Part shown: piece after piece, positions 47,603 to 59,610 of the stretch
How positions within the stretch are numbered: the stretch's first letter is position 1
How the letters are laid out: each line of letters opens with the position of its first letter
NCBI RefSeq assembly: GCF_004210375.1
Contig: NC_134825.1
Coordinates: 62,239,558 to 62,303,557, forward strand
Direction: 5' to 3'
Source of the DNA: Tachypleus tridentatus
Lineage: Eukaryota; Arthropoda; Merostomata; Xiphosura; Limulidae
Length of the DNA stretch: 64,000 bases
The notes under the pieces: generated by a model
What the model was told of the DNA's origin: nothing
The model's input: only the letters and a program-made list of their open reading frames with translations
The model's database searches: none
Position numbers and translations under genes: made by a program

Positions 47603-49092
47603 TTCTTCAGGCAGGCAGCCTATGATCTGGTGTTTCAGTTCGTCATCGACACAGTCTGGATCGGCTGCAAAAACAGGTTTACTTGAATCAGTTACATTTG
47701 TATTTTATTAAAACAATCATTGGACTATGTCTAATTATAATAGTATGTTATCCGCTTTCATATTGTGCTATATTATCATATTAATATCTCAGAAGACTGC
47801 CATTATGATCCATGAGCGATGTATCTAGACCGTTTAATACTTCTGAGACATTCGATATCAATGTTAGATGTTCACCTATCGTACATAATTGAACAGTAGT
47901 ATATTTAGGCTTAAAATTTAACATTGACAAAGTGACCTGCAGTTGATTGGCAGTAAGTTCATTGACTCAGGCTTGATCCAATGTAATGAACAGGACACCG
48001 GTAGGCTATTACATATATTTTCATTAAAACAAACCAATATAGTCAAACTAGATGATTTTCTGGGGAAATTAAATGTTGTTTGTGAAAGTGAAATCAATAC
48101 TGTCGTTCTATCAACATAGAAAAATATTATTTCATTCCTAGTTCTCAAACGCGCATTATTACTACTACAAAGTACATAATGGAAAGAACTTGACTTTTAT
48201 TTTTCGGATATTTTCACGAACTACTAAAAGTGAATAGTTTAAATTTATTATCACTTTTCTGGCATATTCTTAACCTAAAATTATGTAGTGTTAATTTTGG
48301 AATTTCGCACAAAGCTACTCTAGGGCTATCTGTGCTAACCGTCCCTAATTTAGCAGTGTAAGACTAGAGGGAAGGCTGCTAGTCATCACCACCCACCGCC
48401 AACTCTTGGGCTACTCTTTTACCAACGAATAGTGGGAATGACTGTCACATTATAACGCCCCCACGAGTGGGAGGGCGAGCATGTTTGGGGCGACGCGGGC
48501 GCGAAACCGCGACCCTTTGATTACGAGTCGCACGCCTTTCGCGCTTGGCCATGCCAGGCCTATTATGTAGTGTAATACTATTATTTTCTGCAATGTTGGA
48601 ATAGAAATATGCGACTGTTGTACTTTCATATTCATACCTGTGTACTACAAACATTGAATCACACTTTGTCCTAACAAGGCTTAATAATAAACCATTTTAA
48701 AAAATATATACAATGTCAAAAAGAACACTAATAGGAAGTTAGAAAACACAGCACATAATTTCTAAAGAGAAACAGTGTGAGGTAATTCGAAATAATATGA
48801 CATAAAGAAAGCTTGTTTTTGATGTGTTTGATATTATTATATTTGATTAAATTCAAACATAAACCAAACTCCTACCATGATGTTCAAGAGATTATATTAA
48901 GTTTTTTTTTATAAAAGACACAGACTCACCACAGATGATATTTCGCAGAGAAGGCATGATCATCATTACCGCATTTCTGCCTCTTCGTGCTGAATAATTT
49001 TCATTAGAACGTGGTTCTGTTTGAAGTCTACCTTTTTGGCCACTAGCAACAAGAGCGAAAATCACGATCAGGACAATAAGTGTGATCTTCAT
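47603..49092 (-). pseudogene. Exons 1-2 of a second six-cysteine gene (copy B), cut off
   Basis: Exon 1 is 49092-48930 and exon 2 is 47664-47603 on the minus strand, with the same phase, donors (GTGAGT, GTAAGT) and acceptor (TTTTTGCAG) as copy A. The signal peptide MKITLIVLIVIFALVASG is intact and exon 1 is four codons longer than in A. The block VMMIM and the first cysteine context are kept, while residues 19-41 have little in common with A. Exon 2 differs at six codons (three silent, three replacing). Intron 2 matches copy A only to about 46400; no exons 3-6 follow on this strand. The promoter is intact, so a short transcript is possible, but a full protein is not. Exons 3-6 probably lie inverted at 52035-57538. 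Confidence 0.75.
48296..48561 (-). repeat. SINE-A insertion in intron 1 of copy B
   Basis: Full-length copy flanked by ATTATGTAGTGTTAAT (48280-48295) and ATTATGTAGTGTAAT (48562-48576). It is absent from intron 1 of copy A. Confidence 0.92.
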
Positions 49093-49175
49093 TGTTAAGA
49101 GATAAAAACTTCCGTTTTATGTTATATCAGACTGTGAAGGATGTATATATGTAGGAAAACCTTTGAACCAGTTTG
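49093..49175 (-). promoter_or_regulatory. Promoter of copy B
   Basis: The minus strand carries CTGGTTCAAAGG, TTTTCCTACATATATACAT and CTCTTAACA before the ATG, closely matching copy A. The TATA box is at about 49143-49150. Confidence 0.55.
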
Positions 49176-50205
49176 TCTGCATTTACTACACTCGGCACTT
49201 ATACTGGATGACTGATGCCTGACGTGTTGTATATTTAATTGTCCAAATAGTTTATTATTCTGCATAATCTCTCCAGTGTTTAAGCAGCTGACAAAAATCA
49301 GTATTTGTTTGCTGATAGGACTGAAGTTCGAATTTGCATATAAAATGTATTTAATAAATGAGTAATATATAAGCTGTTTAATTATCTTTTTTTATCTTAA
49401 TTATGTTAAGTCAGATGGTGTAGTAGGTGTGGACTCAAGATGCAAATATATAATATTTCATCTTCCCTTGTGGTTTTCTCAATGATTCGACATCTGTATT
49501 CATAACAAAGTCACAATACGTAGCTATTGAAATGGTATGTTTTACGAATAGTTCCTGTATGTTATTATAACAGTTTTATGTGTATGCTGTTTCATTATGT
49601 TTCTTATGCTGTATACATAAGTTGGAATTCCATTTATCGATTAGATTCAAAATTTGGCAGTAAATACAATAGAGTACCTGATTTTCTTCTAATCTATAAA
49701 TTAAAATGTCCTTGTGCAGCTTTGCCTGATTATCTGATACTAAGAAGAAAACTAAACACAGGTTATAAATATATTAATTAAAAATACTGTTGTTACAACA
49801 ACAGTTGAGCAACCAAACACTAAAGACTCTATACCATGCAATGGTATGCAATGCCCAAAACAGCGTCAAATATGTTGCCATTAGAAATTCCAATATGTTT
49901 TATCATTTTTTCTGCCATACTTAACCTCAACTGTACTAAAATGCTATGCCTCATTAATACCTCCATGAAAACGTTCTTTTCTGTATAAACTACCATCACA
50001 CGTCAGTTAATGCCTTCCTTACCTCATTCACGACTGTGTACCAGAATTTAATATAAATTTCGTACAAGTGGAACGCTTACGACTTTTTTTTTTTTCGTGC
50101 CTAGTTTTCTTTCTCTTCTCTATTTAAAAGATCAGATAATCTCTCAAAGCAAAATCATAACAAGTATTTATACTATCACAGGTTTCAAACACGCGACTGA
50201 GAGTT

Positions 50206-50440
50206 ACAAATAGCTACACGAGGGCTATCTGAGCTAGCCGTTCCTAATTTAGTAGTGTAAGACTAGAGGGAAGGCAGCTAGTCATCACCACCCACTGCCA
50301 ACTCTTGGGCAACTTTAACAACGAATAGTAATATTGACCGTCACGTTATTACGGGTGAAAGGAAGAGCATTTTTGATATGACGGGGATTCGATACCGCGA
50401 GTTACCAGTCAAGTGTTTTAACAATCTGGCCAGTCGAGCC
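50206..50440 (-). repeat. SINE-A copy in the flank of copy B
   Basis: Body and head on the minus strand, with small deletions in the box-B region and at the CTACTCTTTTACC segment. Confidence 0.88.
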
Positions 50441-52769
50441 ATGTAAGAACAGAAGCAAATAACAATAGAAAACCATTAAATTAGTAAAAGTGCTCAAAGA
50501 AGTGACCATTTCGAGACCAAGAATATGAAAGAAGTTTTTGAGAAAGGTAATGAAAAACCATAACAGTAAGTATGAAAAAGATTTGCTAATCATTAAGAGA
50601 AAAAAAAGACATAATTCAAAACATATTGTGGAGGTTATTGTAAATACCGTTATCACCATAATATTTATAATCACAAAGTTTCTTAACTTTAAAATGTGTT
50701 GAAGGAAATAAACTTCATTATTTGGACAATTTTATACATTATATGGGTGGACTAATGTTTTTGTATCACATTCCTCACAGAAGAGCCGACTCTGGTTTCT
50801 TTTTTCAAAACATTGAAGATCCAAGTAGTGGGACGTAGGATGGGAGCTATACTAATAGTAAGGGTTAGGTTTAGTATTGTAGTACGTTAACATATTGATG
50901 GAGTACAAACTACAAGGATAGTCTTACTGCTTACCCCCACTCTACTTGTGAGCAACCACCTTCCCACTTTTGACTGCAGACAGCGAAAGGTGACAACGAT
51001 GTGGGTCGTTGCTGGTTTCAGTATCCGTATCTATTCAATTTTATTTTCTAAGCATGTGATACCAGCGAAATTGATATTAAAACGGACAGACAGTGTACCT
51101 CAAAGGCAATTTAGGTCTTACTTCCTCAGGATTTCGAAAAACAAGGCACGTTACATAATTACGTTAAAAATGAGTTGTTTCATTAATTAGCAAAATAATA
51201 TTTAGGTACACGTTCCCTTGCATTTTCTTAAGGTCTTATTGGATATTAGCTGTAAAATAAAAGTATTAATAAAATAATATGAGACTGGGAAGAGTAACCT
51301 AAGACGTTGTGTTAGTAGTTTTTAATATTGTTTTTTTTTGGTGATGTAGATACAAACAAATAATACGATACAAAACACAGCTTGCCGGATATGATAGTAA
51401 ATGACATGTATTCTTGAAATAAGTAAAAAGATAAAATAGTTAGCACACAAAACGTGTAATGACTTTCAAATAAGATACTCGAAACTCAATCGCTTTTGAA
51501 TAGATTCAAAAAATATTTCACAATTTAATGAACTGAGCTATTTGTTTCATCACCAGGATTACTTCCACCTATTGTAAAACTCAAAGTAAGGTAACTGCAC
51601 ACGTTTTTTTAACAAAGCTAAATATATTTGTAAATGTTTTTTTATTGGATAGGTGTACGATTAATGCAGTTATTATAAAAAGTTTGTTCTTGTGACAAAT
51701 TCACTTGATTACTAGAATGGCTTTCTGACTTATTGTCAATACTATTGTATATAGCGATTCAATATGTGCTTGAATATAAATGATACTATAAAAATTGCAG
51801 ATTTACTTGAGAAATAATGCCATATGTACATGATTTGTAATAATAAATGATTCACAAAATTAACAGCACAGATATACGAGATACATCAACCCTAGAAAGG
51901 CTTATCAAAGCTTTTGCATATGTGTTATAAACAAACGCAATGTGGGAAATAAGTTTGGTAATAAAAGGGTATTGTTGTGAATACATAAGTCATAGTTACG
52001 CTGGTTTATCTTACGTTTTTTTTTTACTATATACCTGGCACATCTAGGAGATCAGTCCACGTGCGGTCAGAGGCCTGAAATAGTAAGTATAATTCCTTTT
52101 CAACTTTACTATTACACAGTGTAATAGTAACTTTTTCTTTGTTTTCACTGTGTTTTCATCCTCTCTATTTCCAGACTCTCCTTTCTCTTATTTCATTCTT
52201 TTGTTCTTTTTACTGAAATCTGTTGACATGATGTAATAGAGTATCTGTATTCTCTGCACTATTTTCGTTACGACTAGAGTTTTGAATGCCTACTTACGTC
52301 GTTCGTATTCACTTCTATCGTTCTTTACTACTATGTAATCCAGGGTGAATATAATATATATATATAGTCAGTTAAAATATATTCTGTGTGTTATTGTTGG
52401 AATAAGGATTCTTCTAAACTAGATGTCTCTGACTTGTTGGCGGTAAATATGATAAAATAAAAGCAGCATTCAATTCACTTGCTTAAAAAAATAATATATA
52501 TATTAGCAAGTAGTTAAACGTGTGTAGAAAAAATTTTTTACACTATATCAAAAATTATATGCTCCTTTTTTCGTAATGTGGCAGACTTCCAATAATTGTC
52601 TAATTTTTGTCCACAGGAAAGTTCAGTTACTTTAGAATTCTCTTTGACAAAATGCACTATTCTTCTTATCTCTTTCAACATCGCTAATATCGCTCTGATA
52701 TATATATATATATATCAACAGTTGGCCTTGTCTTTGAATGACTCTTTTACATCATTTTACTTAGCTCAT

Positions 52770-53030
52770 GGCCGGACATGGTCTGGTTGTTAAAGCACTC
52801 GACACTTAATCCGAGGGTCGCGGGTTCGGATTCTCGTCGCACCAAACATGCTCGCTTTTTAGCCAAAGTGGCGTTATAATGTGTCAGTCAATACCACTAT
52901 TCTTTGGTAAAATAGTAGCTCAAGAATTGATGATGACTAGCTCTCTTCCCTCTAGTCTCACACTGCTAAATTAGTGACGGGTAACGCACATAGCCCTAGT
53001 GTAGCTTTGTTCGAAATTCGAAACAAACAA
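52770..53030 (+). repeat. SINE-A in copy C, shared with gene A intron 3
   Basis: Full-length copy at the position matching 24623-24846, so it was present before the duplication. Confidence 0.9.
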
Positions 53031-53584
53031 ATCAAACGTAGCTTCTCGACTTCTCTGTCTTTATTTGTGTGCTGTTTAGTCGTCTAACATTATTTATATA
53101 TTTATAACTAAATCGTCAGCTTATGACATATCCTCGACATCTATAAATTGCACATGACGTAATATAATCTCCACAAAGTACGACACTTACTGAGTTACGT
53201 AACTTAACTAGTCATACCATTTTCTATAAATTAAATACGTTCAACTGTCTTGTTATGAACAAACTAAACCATCATAAAATATTTAATCACAAAATAAATA
53301 AATTGATAACATCTACCTCAAACAGACTTTTATATTATAACTTACCACATAAAAATAACCTTTCATTTGCTGATCTTTACAAAAGCATACAAGTATTACT
53401 TTTTTAATAATAATTACATTCGAAAAAGAAAGTGAGGAGATATATGGTCCATATTAAATACATATAGCTCTAAATAATGGTTTTTATCTGAAATGTTCCC
53501 TGGTGATACCGCGGTAAGTTTTCGGAGATAAGACACGAAAATGAGTGGTTAGGATTTCTTGGGGACAAAGCAGGTAACTCCATC

Positions 53585-53670
53585 TATGTATGTAAAAACG
53601 GCTCGTTTAGGTTGAGAAAATATTTTACGAAATATTTTTTCAACCCAAACGAGCCGTTTTTACATACATA
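53585..53670. repeat. 41-base palindrome of Penelope terminal sequence
   Basis: The arm TATGTATGTAAAAACGGCTC (53585 onward) and its complement ending at 53670 pair over 41 bases with two mismatches and a loop of about four bases. The motif matches the end of the Penelope element near 57015-57050. It is absent from intron 3 of gene A. Confidence 0.85.
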
Positions 53671-55332
53671 TTGTTTCTCTACAAGTGAGGTTTCTCTACA
53701 TCACTGATTATAACCCCATCTAGCTTTTATATGAGAAAACTCATATATTTCCTTTCAATGATTTTATCTTTAAAACAAGTAGAATGAAGGTGTGTTAAAA
53801 TTAAAATATATTCCTCAGTTTTTTTTAGATACTGTTAATTTATTATTTATAATGTTATTTATATTTAATGTATTGTTAGCAAAAGTAGACCCTCACATGA
53901 GTAAGGAAATACGGTTTTATTCTTTTTTCAAGAATAAGAGTTTACTTTTAACACATTGTAGCTGATTTGTAGAGTATGTTAAATTTACAGAAGGACAATT
54001 ATGTATGCTTTGAATAGAGATACGTTTTGTAAATATGAATATTAATTATGTTTGTGATAACTTGAAAATAAATTACAGATAATTAGGGAATCTATTCGGT
54101 AAGAGATCATGAGCAAGTAGCTATTACATCTAGATAAATATACAAATGAAACTCCACAGATTGTTTCATTCTAATATCTACAATGTCTAACGATTTACAG
54201 TTAAAGGAAGGGTAGCGCTATCTAGTAACTTTGCGTGATGTAAGAATTTGAATATTTATGAATTTCTTAATTCACAGCACGAGGTATTTATTTTATTTTA
54301 TTTACAAGCAACAGCCAAGAGAACGATACACCGAAAAAACAGACAAAGTAGTAATGGCTATTGGTCTTTATTTTGATAATGTAACATAACATTGATTTAC
54401 ATATACATCTTTTGAGAATGTTATTCCTCCATATTATTGACTTATTTCACTTATGCTGATTTCGCGATTATGTAATTTATAGAACACATTAAACAGATAC
54501 AAAAATCAAATTCTCGAAAGCAAAAATTCCTAATGATATCTATCTAAACAATTTGTTTAAGAGCAAAGCTACGAATGAAAAGCTACACTTTACAAGAAAT
54601 ATGTTTTAATCTATCAAGAACAAACTGTTTTTTGTTTTGTTGTTTCTCCTTTTTTACAGACCAGAGATAGTGTAGAAGTTGTGATACAAGCTGTGGTAAG
54701 TAGATATTTTTCTTGATTTACTTTTGATATTTTACACATATAATATTAAATTATTTTTATAATTTTTTTGGGATAAATAAATATTCCTAAGCTCATAAGA
54801 TGAAGAATAAATTTATCGAACCGAAATACGTAGACTAATATTGGAAGAACGTCAAAAAAGTTAAATCCCTTGCAAAAAAATACTTTATAAAATAATGTTT
54901 AAATAAATTTGCCTTCTAATGTTATTTTTGTCATTTATGGCACATTCAAAGACCACTACTACTATATCTCATTTCTGAATGTCAATGTTCTGTAACCTAT
55001 TTTAATAAAAATCTATTTGTTAAATTATTTATTGCTTATTGATAAGTATATTATTTTACAACATCTATCTACAGGTTGAAATAAGCCATCTTTTGTTTTA
55101 CTTTCTGACATTAATGCTTTTTTAAAAATTATCACAATTTGCTTTTAGAAGTTTAAATTCTGAACAGTATTGTGACATTTCTAAAATAAACAGTTGAATT
55201 CAAATGACATGAAAATTAAATATAATTTTATCATGCTATTAAAATTATTTATGAAAACCGAAATAGTTTGTATGCAATAAAAACTCGCTCATGAATGTCT
55301 CGTTATTTATGTTCTGTTTCTTCTTCGAGAAG

Positions 55333-55425
55333 AGGCTCGGCATGGCCAAGCGCGTTTAGGCGTGCGACTCGTAATTCTCCTAATAGGATGCTCGCCCTTT
55401 CAGCCGTGGGGGCGTTATAATGTTA
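55333..55425 (+). repeat. SINE-A, truncated head and body start
   Basis: It runs GGCTCGGCATGGCCAAGCG to CGTTATAATGTTACA and is cut where the Penelope element begins. It marks the point where exon 5 of copy C is lost. Confidence 0.88.
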
Positions 55426-57088
55426 CACACCGCAAATATACGGCATCCCCAAACCTCATAAACCAGATTGTCCATTACGACCAATAATGTCCACATATGA
55501 ATCGTTTAATTACAATCTTGGTAAATACATAGCATGGGCATTCTCCAAATATGTAACATCAGCCAGCTCATTCATCAAAGACTCTTTTCATTTCAAGTCT
55601 AATCTAAATCAACTTAATCATAAAGCCTTAATGGCCAGTTTCGATGTTATATCCCTCTTTACAGAAGTTCCAACCACTGAAGCCTGCAAGATAGCCTTAG
55701 AACTCTATATCCGAGACCCTAACCCAACTATAGAAATTCCCAGTAACCAGTTAGCAACCCTCATAGAATTCACCACGATAAAGACAAACTTCATGTTCAA
55801 CAACCAAAACTACATACAAACAAATGGCCTAAGCATGGGCAACCCAGTATCACCAGTTCTAGCCAATATTTTTATGACACAAGTTGAAACACAAGCAATT
55901 AACACAGCATTACATCCACCACTATACTAGTACAGATATGTAGATGACACGGTTGCGGGATTCAAATCTACAGAACACATACTTAATTTTTTCAATCACA
56001 TTAACTCTATACATCCCAACATTAACTTCACATGTGAACAGGAAGAAAGCAATCAAATATCATTTCTTAACCTCAAAATTACAAGAACTGACACACAATT
56101 CAAAACAGAAATCCACCGAAAAATCACCCATACTGGACTATACATTCCTTGGGACTCAGCACATGAAACAAAACAAAAACTCAACATACTAAGAAACCAA
56201 ATAAACACAGGCATAAAACTATGCTCACCAGATAAAATTAACGATGAATTAGACAAAATAAAACAATACTTCATCAACATCAATAAGTTTCCTCCACAAA
56301 CCGTAGAAAACATTATACGCACACACCTAGACAGAAAGCAAATCAACCAACTAAAGTAAATACAGCTCACGGATCAAAAAACCACGAAACCATATACTGC
56401 TGTATACCATATATGACTGACATCAGCAAACAAATAACCAACATTTGGCAAAAATTAGTAACAAAATATGACATTCCAGTTAATACCAAATTTATTCAAA
56501 AACCCGGCACAAAACTGAGGTCTATACTATGTAAAAACTACACTGACAAACACCACACCAACATTATTTATAAAATACAATGTGATAACTGCCACGACTT
56601 CTATATTGGAGAAACAAGTAGAAAAATGGAAACCAGATTCAAAGAACATAAAAAAGTCACCTTCACACGTTTTCGAACACTGCAAGGCAAATAAACACAA
56701 CATAACCATAAAAAACACTCAAATACTAAATAAAGAAACAAACATAAACAAACGCAAAATTAAAGAAGCCTTACTTATACAACAACTTAAACCGAAAATA
56801 AACCAATATAAAGGAACGCCTTTATACCTATATTAATATAATAAAGTAAATAAAATATAATATTCAAACATCTAATACCGCCCTCTATATTTCGACGCAC
56901 AGTTACACAACCCCTTTCAAACATGTGGTCAGCTTCCGGTCAGTTACCTCTTTCTTTGTGAACCTGACGATGACCGAAGAAGGTCGAAACGTTGTTCGCT
57001 CTTCTATGTAAAATATTTTCTCAACCAAAACGAGCCGTTTTTGCATGTAAATTTCTCAACAAGTGGGTTTTTCGACATCACTGATTAA
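55426..57088 (+). mobile_element. Penelope-like element: RT and GIY-YIG endonuclease, 5'-truncated
   Basis: The element starts inside the reverse transcriptase (GIPKPHKPDCPLRPIMS) and runs through ALMASFDVISLFTEVPTTEA and NGLSMGNPVSPVLANIFM to the catalytic YRYVDDT at 55931-55951. The RT thumb and linker follow (ISFLNLKI, FPPQTVENIIRTHL). Next come the conserved YCCIPYM segment and the GIY-YIG endonuclease with CDNCHDFYIGETSRKMETRF, FEHCKANKH and a C-terminal INQYKGTPLYLY. RT plus GIY-YIG in one protein is diagnostic of Penelope-like elements. Three breaks are visible: TAG at 55928-55930 right before YRYVDD, a frameshift at about 56356, and another in an A run at about 56653. The 3' UTR holds a hammerhead-like motif (56960-56997). 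The element displaced exon 5 of copy C. Confidence 0.95.
56960..56997 (+). ncRNA. Hammerhead ribozyme-like motif in Penelope 3' UTR
   Basis: Core CTGACGA (56964-56970, fits CUGANGA), stem II GACC/GGTC closed by GAAGAA, core GAAAC (56986-56990). Stem I is GAAC (56960-56963) with GTTC (56994-56997). Stem III would be only AC/GT. Penelope elements of many animals are known to carry minimal type I hammerheads. A mismatch at the base of stem II may lower activity. Confidence 0.6.
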
Positions 57089-57814
57089 ACTAGCATCTGT
57101 TTTATTAAGAATAATCATAAAATGTTGATACTGGAAATAATCCATCAGTTAAAAGTAGAAAATTGTGTGTTTCGATTATACAGCCAAATATTTTATTTTA
57201 CTCGTTGTAACGTGTTTTAAGTTGAATCGTAAAAAAATTATTTAACGAACGGAAACCAATGTTTTATATTTTTAGTGAAACTATGTTGTATAAAATAAAT
57301 TGTTTTTCGTATCTATTTTGGAATAACAAGGTCAAGGACATTGTTTGTTATATATTTTTAACCTCTCACCTACTGATTGATTCTTCTTACGAAATAAAAG
57401 ATTCTAATTTCGTTTTTTACTTTTTCAAAGTTGATCGTGGTGTTTGACAAGTGTTATTTTTTATTATATTATTGTTTTTGATTAACAATTTTTCTAAGTC
57501 AGGAATTTCATTTATTTCAGAATCGCAGTCAACAATAAATAATCCTATTTTATTGAACGACGAATCGGAATTGAAGACCAAACATATTCACACGCTTGTC
57601 TTATATCAATTACTAACATTTTATGCAGAATATGGAAAAGTATAAAATTATGAAGTAAAGATTTTTCGTTTTCTTTCTGTGTTGTCAGTCTAATCCATAT
57701 ATATATATATATACATTTTTCTTTTCACGAAAGAAAAGAACGAAGTTGCGTGTTTTCTCATCATTTTATAACATCTTAGTTAATTTTAATATAGTATAAA
57801 ATCAGTTAAAATTA

Positions 57815-57910
57815 AGTACAAAACTACAAAAATGACAATCTCTGCTCTGCCCTCCACGGGTATCGAAAGTCGAATTTTAACCATGTGAGTCCGCAGACAT
57901 ACCACTGTGA
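57815..57910 (-). repeat. SINE-B fragment, shared with block E1
   Basis: The plus strand reads CTCTGCTCTGCCCTCCACGG, then GTATCGAAAGTCG. It is orthologous to 37790-37875. Confidence 0.8.
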
Positions 57911-59429
57911 TGAACATAAAATTGAAGGAGTTTATGGGACACATTATTGTTAGGTTTTACTGAATCTTTCACGTCTGTCTATCCCAGAACGAGTACATTT
58001 TATAAAGAATTTGAAATAAGCTCATTTAAAATGCAATATAACGAAACAAATCGCCATATCTTGATGAAATATCTTAGATTTCTTGTTTTTTGTTGGATTT
58101 CGATTTTATATCAAATATCACGTAATCTGATGGTATGCAGTATTATACAACAAAACATTTTGATGAATAGAATGTACTGTAATCCATTGTTTGGGGGCGA
58201 CATATTAAAGCAGATAAAATACTTACTCGCTAATATTCACACAGTTTGAAATATCAACAAACAACAGTGTTAACAACTAAATGATCTTCTTGCTTCAGTC
58301 CTTTAAATATTTCTGTAGGTAGTTATACCAACATAATAATTCAGTTTTTTAGTTTAACATAAATGTGAATCTGAACTTTAATTATCATGCATATTGAAAA
58401 TCATCGTAAAAGAGTTTTTGAACATTTGGAATTACAACAATAATCTCTGATATGAAATTGTAAAAAGAAATCATTGATATCAGTGATTGAAATAGTAATA
58501 GAGAAACCAAAATGATTCATTATAAAAAAACAGAAGATGAATAAAACACGCAGTAATATAAAAAGACGTCTTCAAACTCTCAAAAAAGACATCCTCAGAG
58601 GCTCTGAATGCTGTATCTACAATGTTCAAAACTTTGACTATGTTCTGGTGTTTGAAGATTTCTACTAAAGATGAACAAGTCAGGTGTAGAACCACTCACA
58701 AAATAAGAAGAGAATTAAAACTTTAAAACAATATTCCCTTTTGGTGAAAAAGTATTAAATATTTACTAAATAATTAAAATAGTTAAAAGTTATTGAATCA
58801 ATAGATACAAATGTGCCATACTTTTTGACCCGTAAAATTGCAGGATATATATATTCTATGGTTAATATTACTAACACATATCATTCTGAAGATTTCAAAA
58901 TGGAACATTCTTTAATAACTCCGAGTCGTACTTCGGCGCTTAGCATCAATAGAATTCATTCCGCTTAAAATAAAATATGAGAAATTAAAATAAACCAGAG
59001 GGTTAAAACGCTTTTTTATCTACGCAAGCCTAATTTTATAAGAGACAGGAATGGCAAACAGATTTTCCAGACACTCGACTTCATGATTTCATTAATAAAT
59101 TTCTTATTTTTTATGGATATAACCTTTGTTAGGCTTAACCTTCAAAGAGTAATGGTCACTTAAGTGCATGTAGGCAATTTAGTGTGGGAAAAAGAACTAA
59201 TATGAGAGTTGGATGTTCGTGGAATGTAAAACACGTGAAACTATAATACTGACATTACTCACTTTTATTACATAATGAAAATTTCCGATAAACATCAAAG
59301 GTGATAATAAAAGCATAAGCTAACAGCGTATTAAAACTTAATGTTATTAGAATTACACAAAATTAATGAAGAAGTCTATTTTTGAATCGGTTGTGAGTTT
59401 TGTGAGAAAAAAGTGAAAATATTTCAGAG

Positions 59430-59610
59430 TAGATTAATGGTAGAAATTATAATGTACAGAAGTTGGACGATCAGCGGCAGGTTAAAATATCCAGGAACTG
59501 GATAGTCGGTCTTAAATGTTGTAAGATCTTTAGACATGAATGGTTAAGATTTGAAGAATCTGGTTGGGCAGTGTCGGTTTTGAAATGTCTAAGACATGGA
59601 TAATCAAAGG
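59430..59610. repeat. Contracted minisatellite in block E2
   Basis: About four units equivalent to the last units of 39835-40370; the rest of the array and some flank are missing. Confidence 0.75.

Larger units (their letters stand above)
46400..50690. repeat. Inverted copy of promoter, exons 1-2 and near flank of gene A
   Basis: Reverse complement of 20060-23385 along most of its length. It carries copy B (exons 1 and 2) and two private SINE-A insertions. Confidence 0.85.
50705..55332. repeat. Direct copy of two separated parts of the gene A locus
   Basis: 50705-51428 matches 18170-19045, then 51428-55332 matches 22945-26897. The joint lies at AGTTAGCACAC; both parent sites share GTTAG. 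The missing piece (19045-22945) holds the promoter and exons 1-2. Confidence 0.85.
52035..57538 (+). pseudogene. Exons 3, 4 and 6 of the second gene (copy C), broken
   Basis: The exon 3 equivalent is 52035-52082, but its acceptor AG has become AC (ATATAC before CTGGCA). The exon 4 equivalent is 54660-54695 with intact acceptor and GTAAGT donor; it encodes TRDSVEVVIQAV, three changes from copy A. Exon 5 is lost: two bases after its acceptor a truncated SINE-A and a Penelope element begin, and homology resumes inside intron 5 at about 57088. Exon 6 (57521-57538) still encodes NRSQQ and TAA. The poly(A) signal is mutated to AAGTAAA. There is no promoter and no exons 1-2 upstream in this orientation. 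The remnant is nonfunctional. Confidence 0.8.

Noticed and set aside
56053..56370. A 105-codon minus-strand frame
   Set aside because: It is the shadow of the Penelope reverse transcriptase on the opposite strand.
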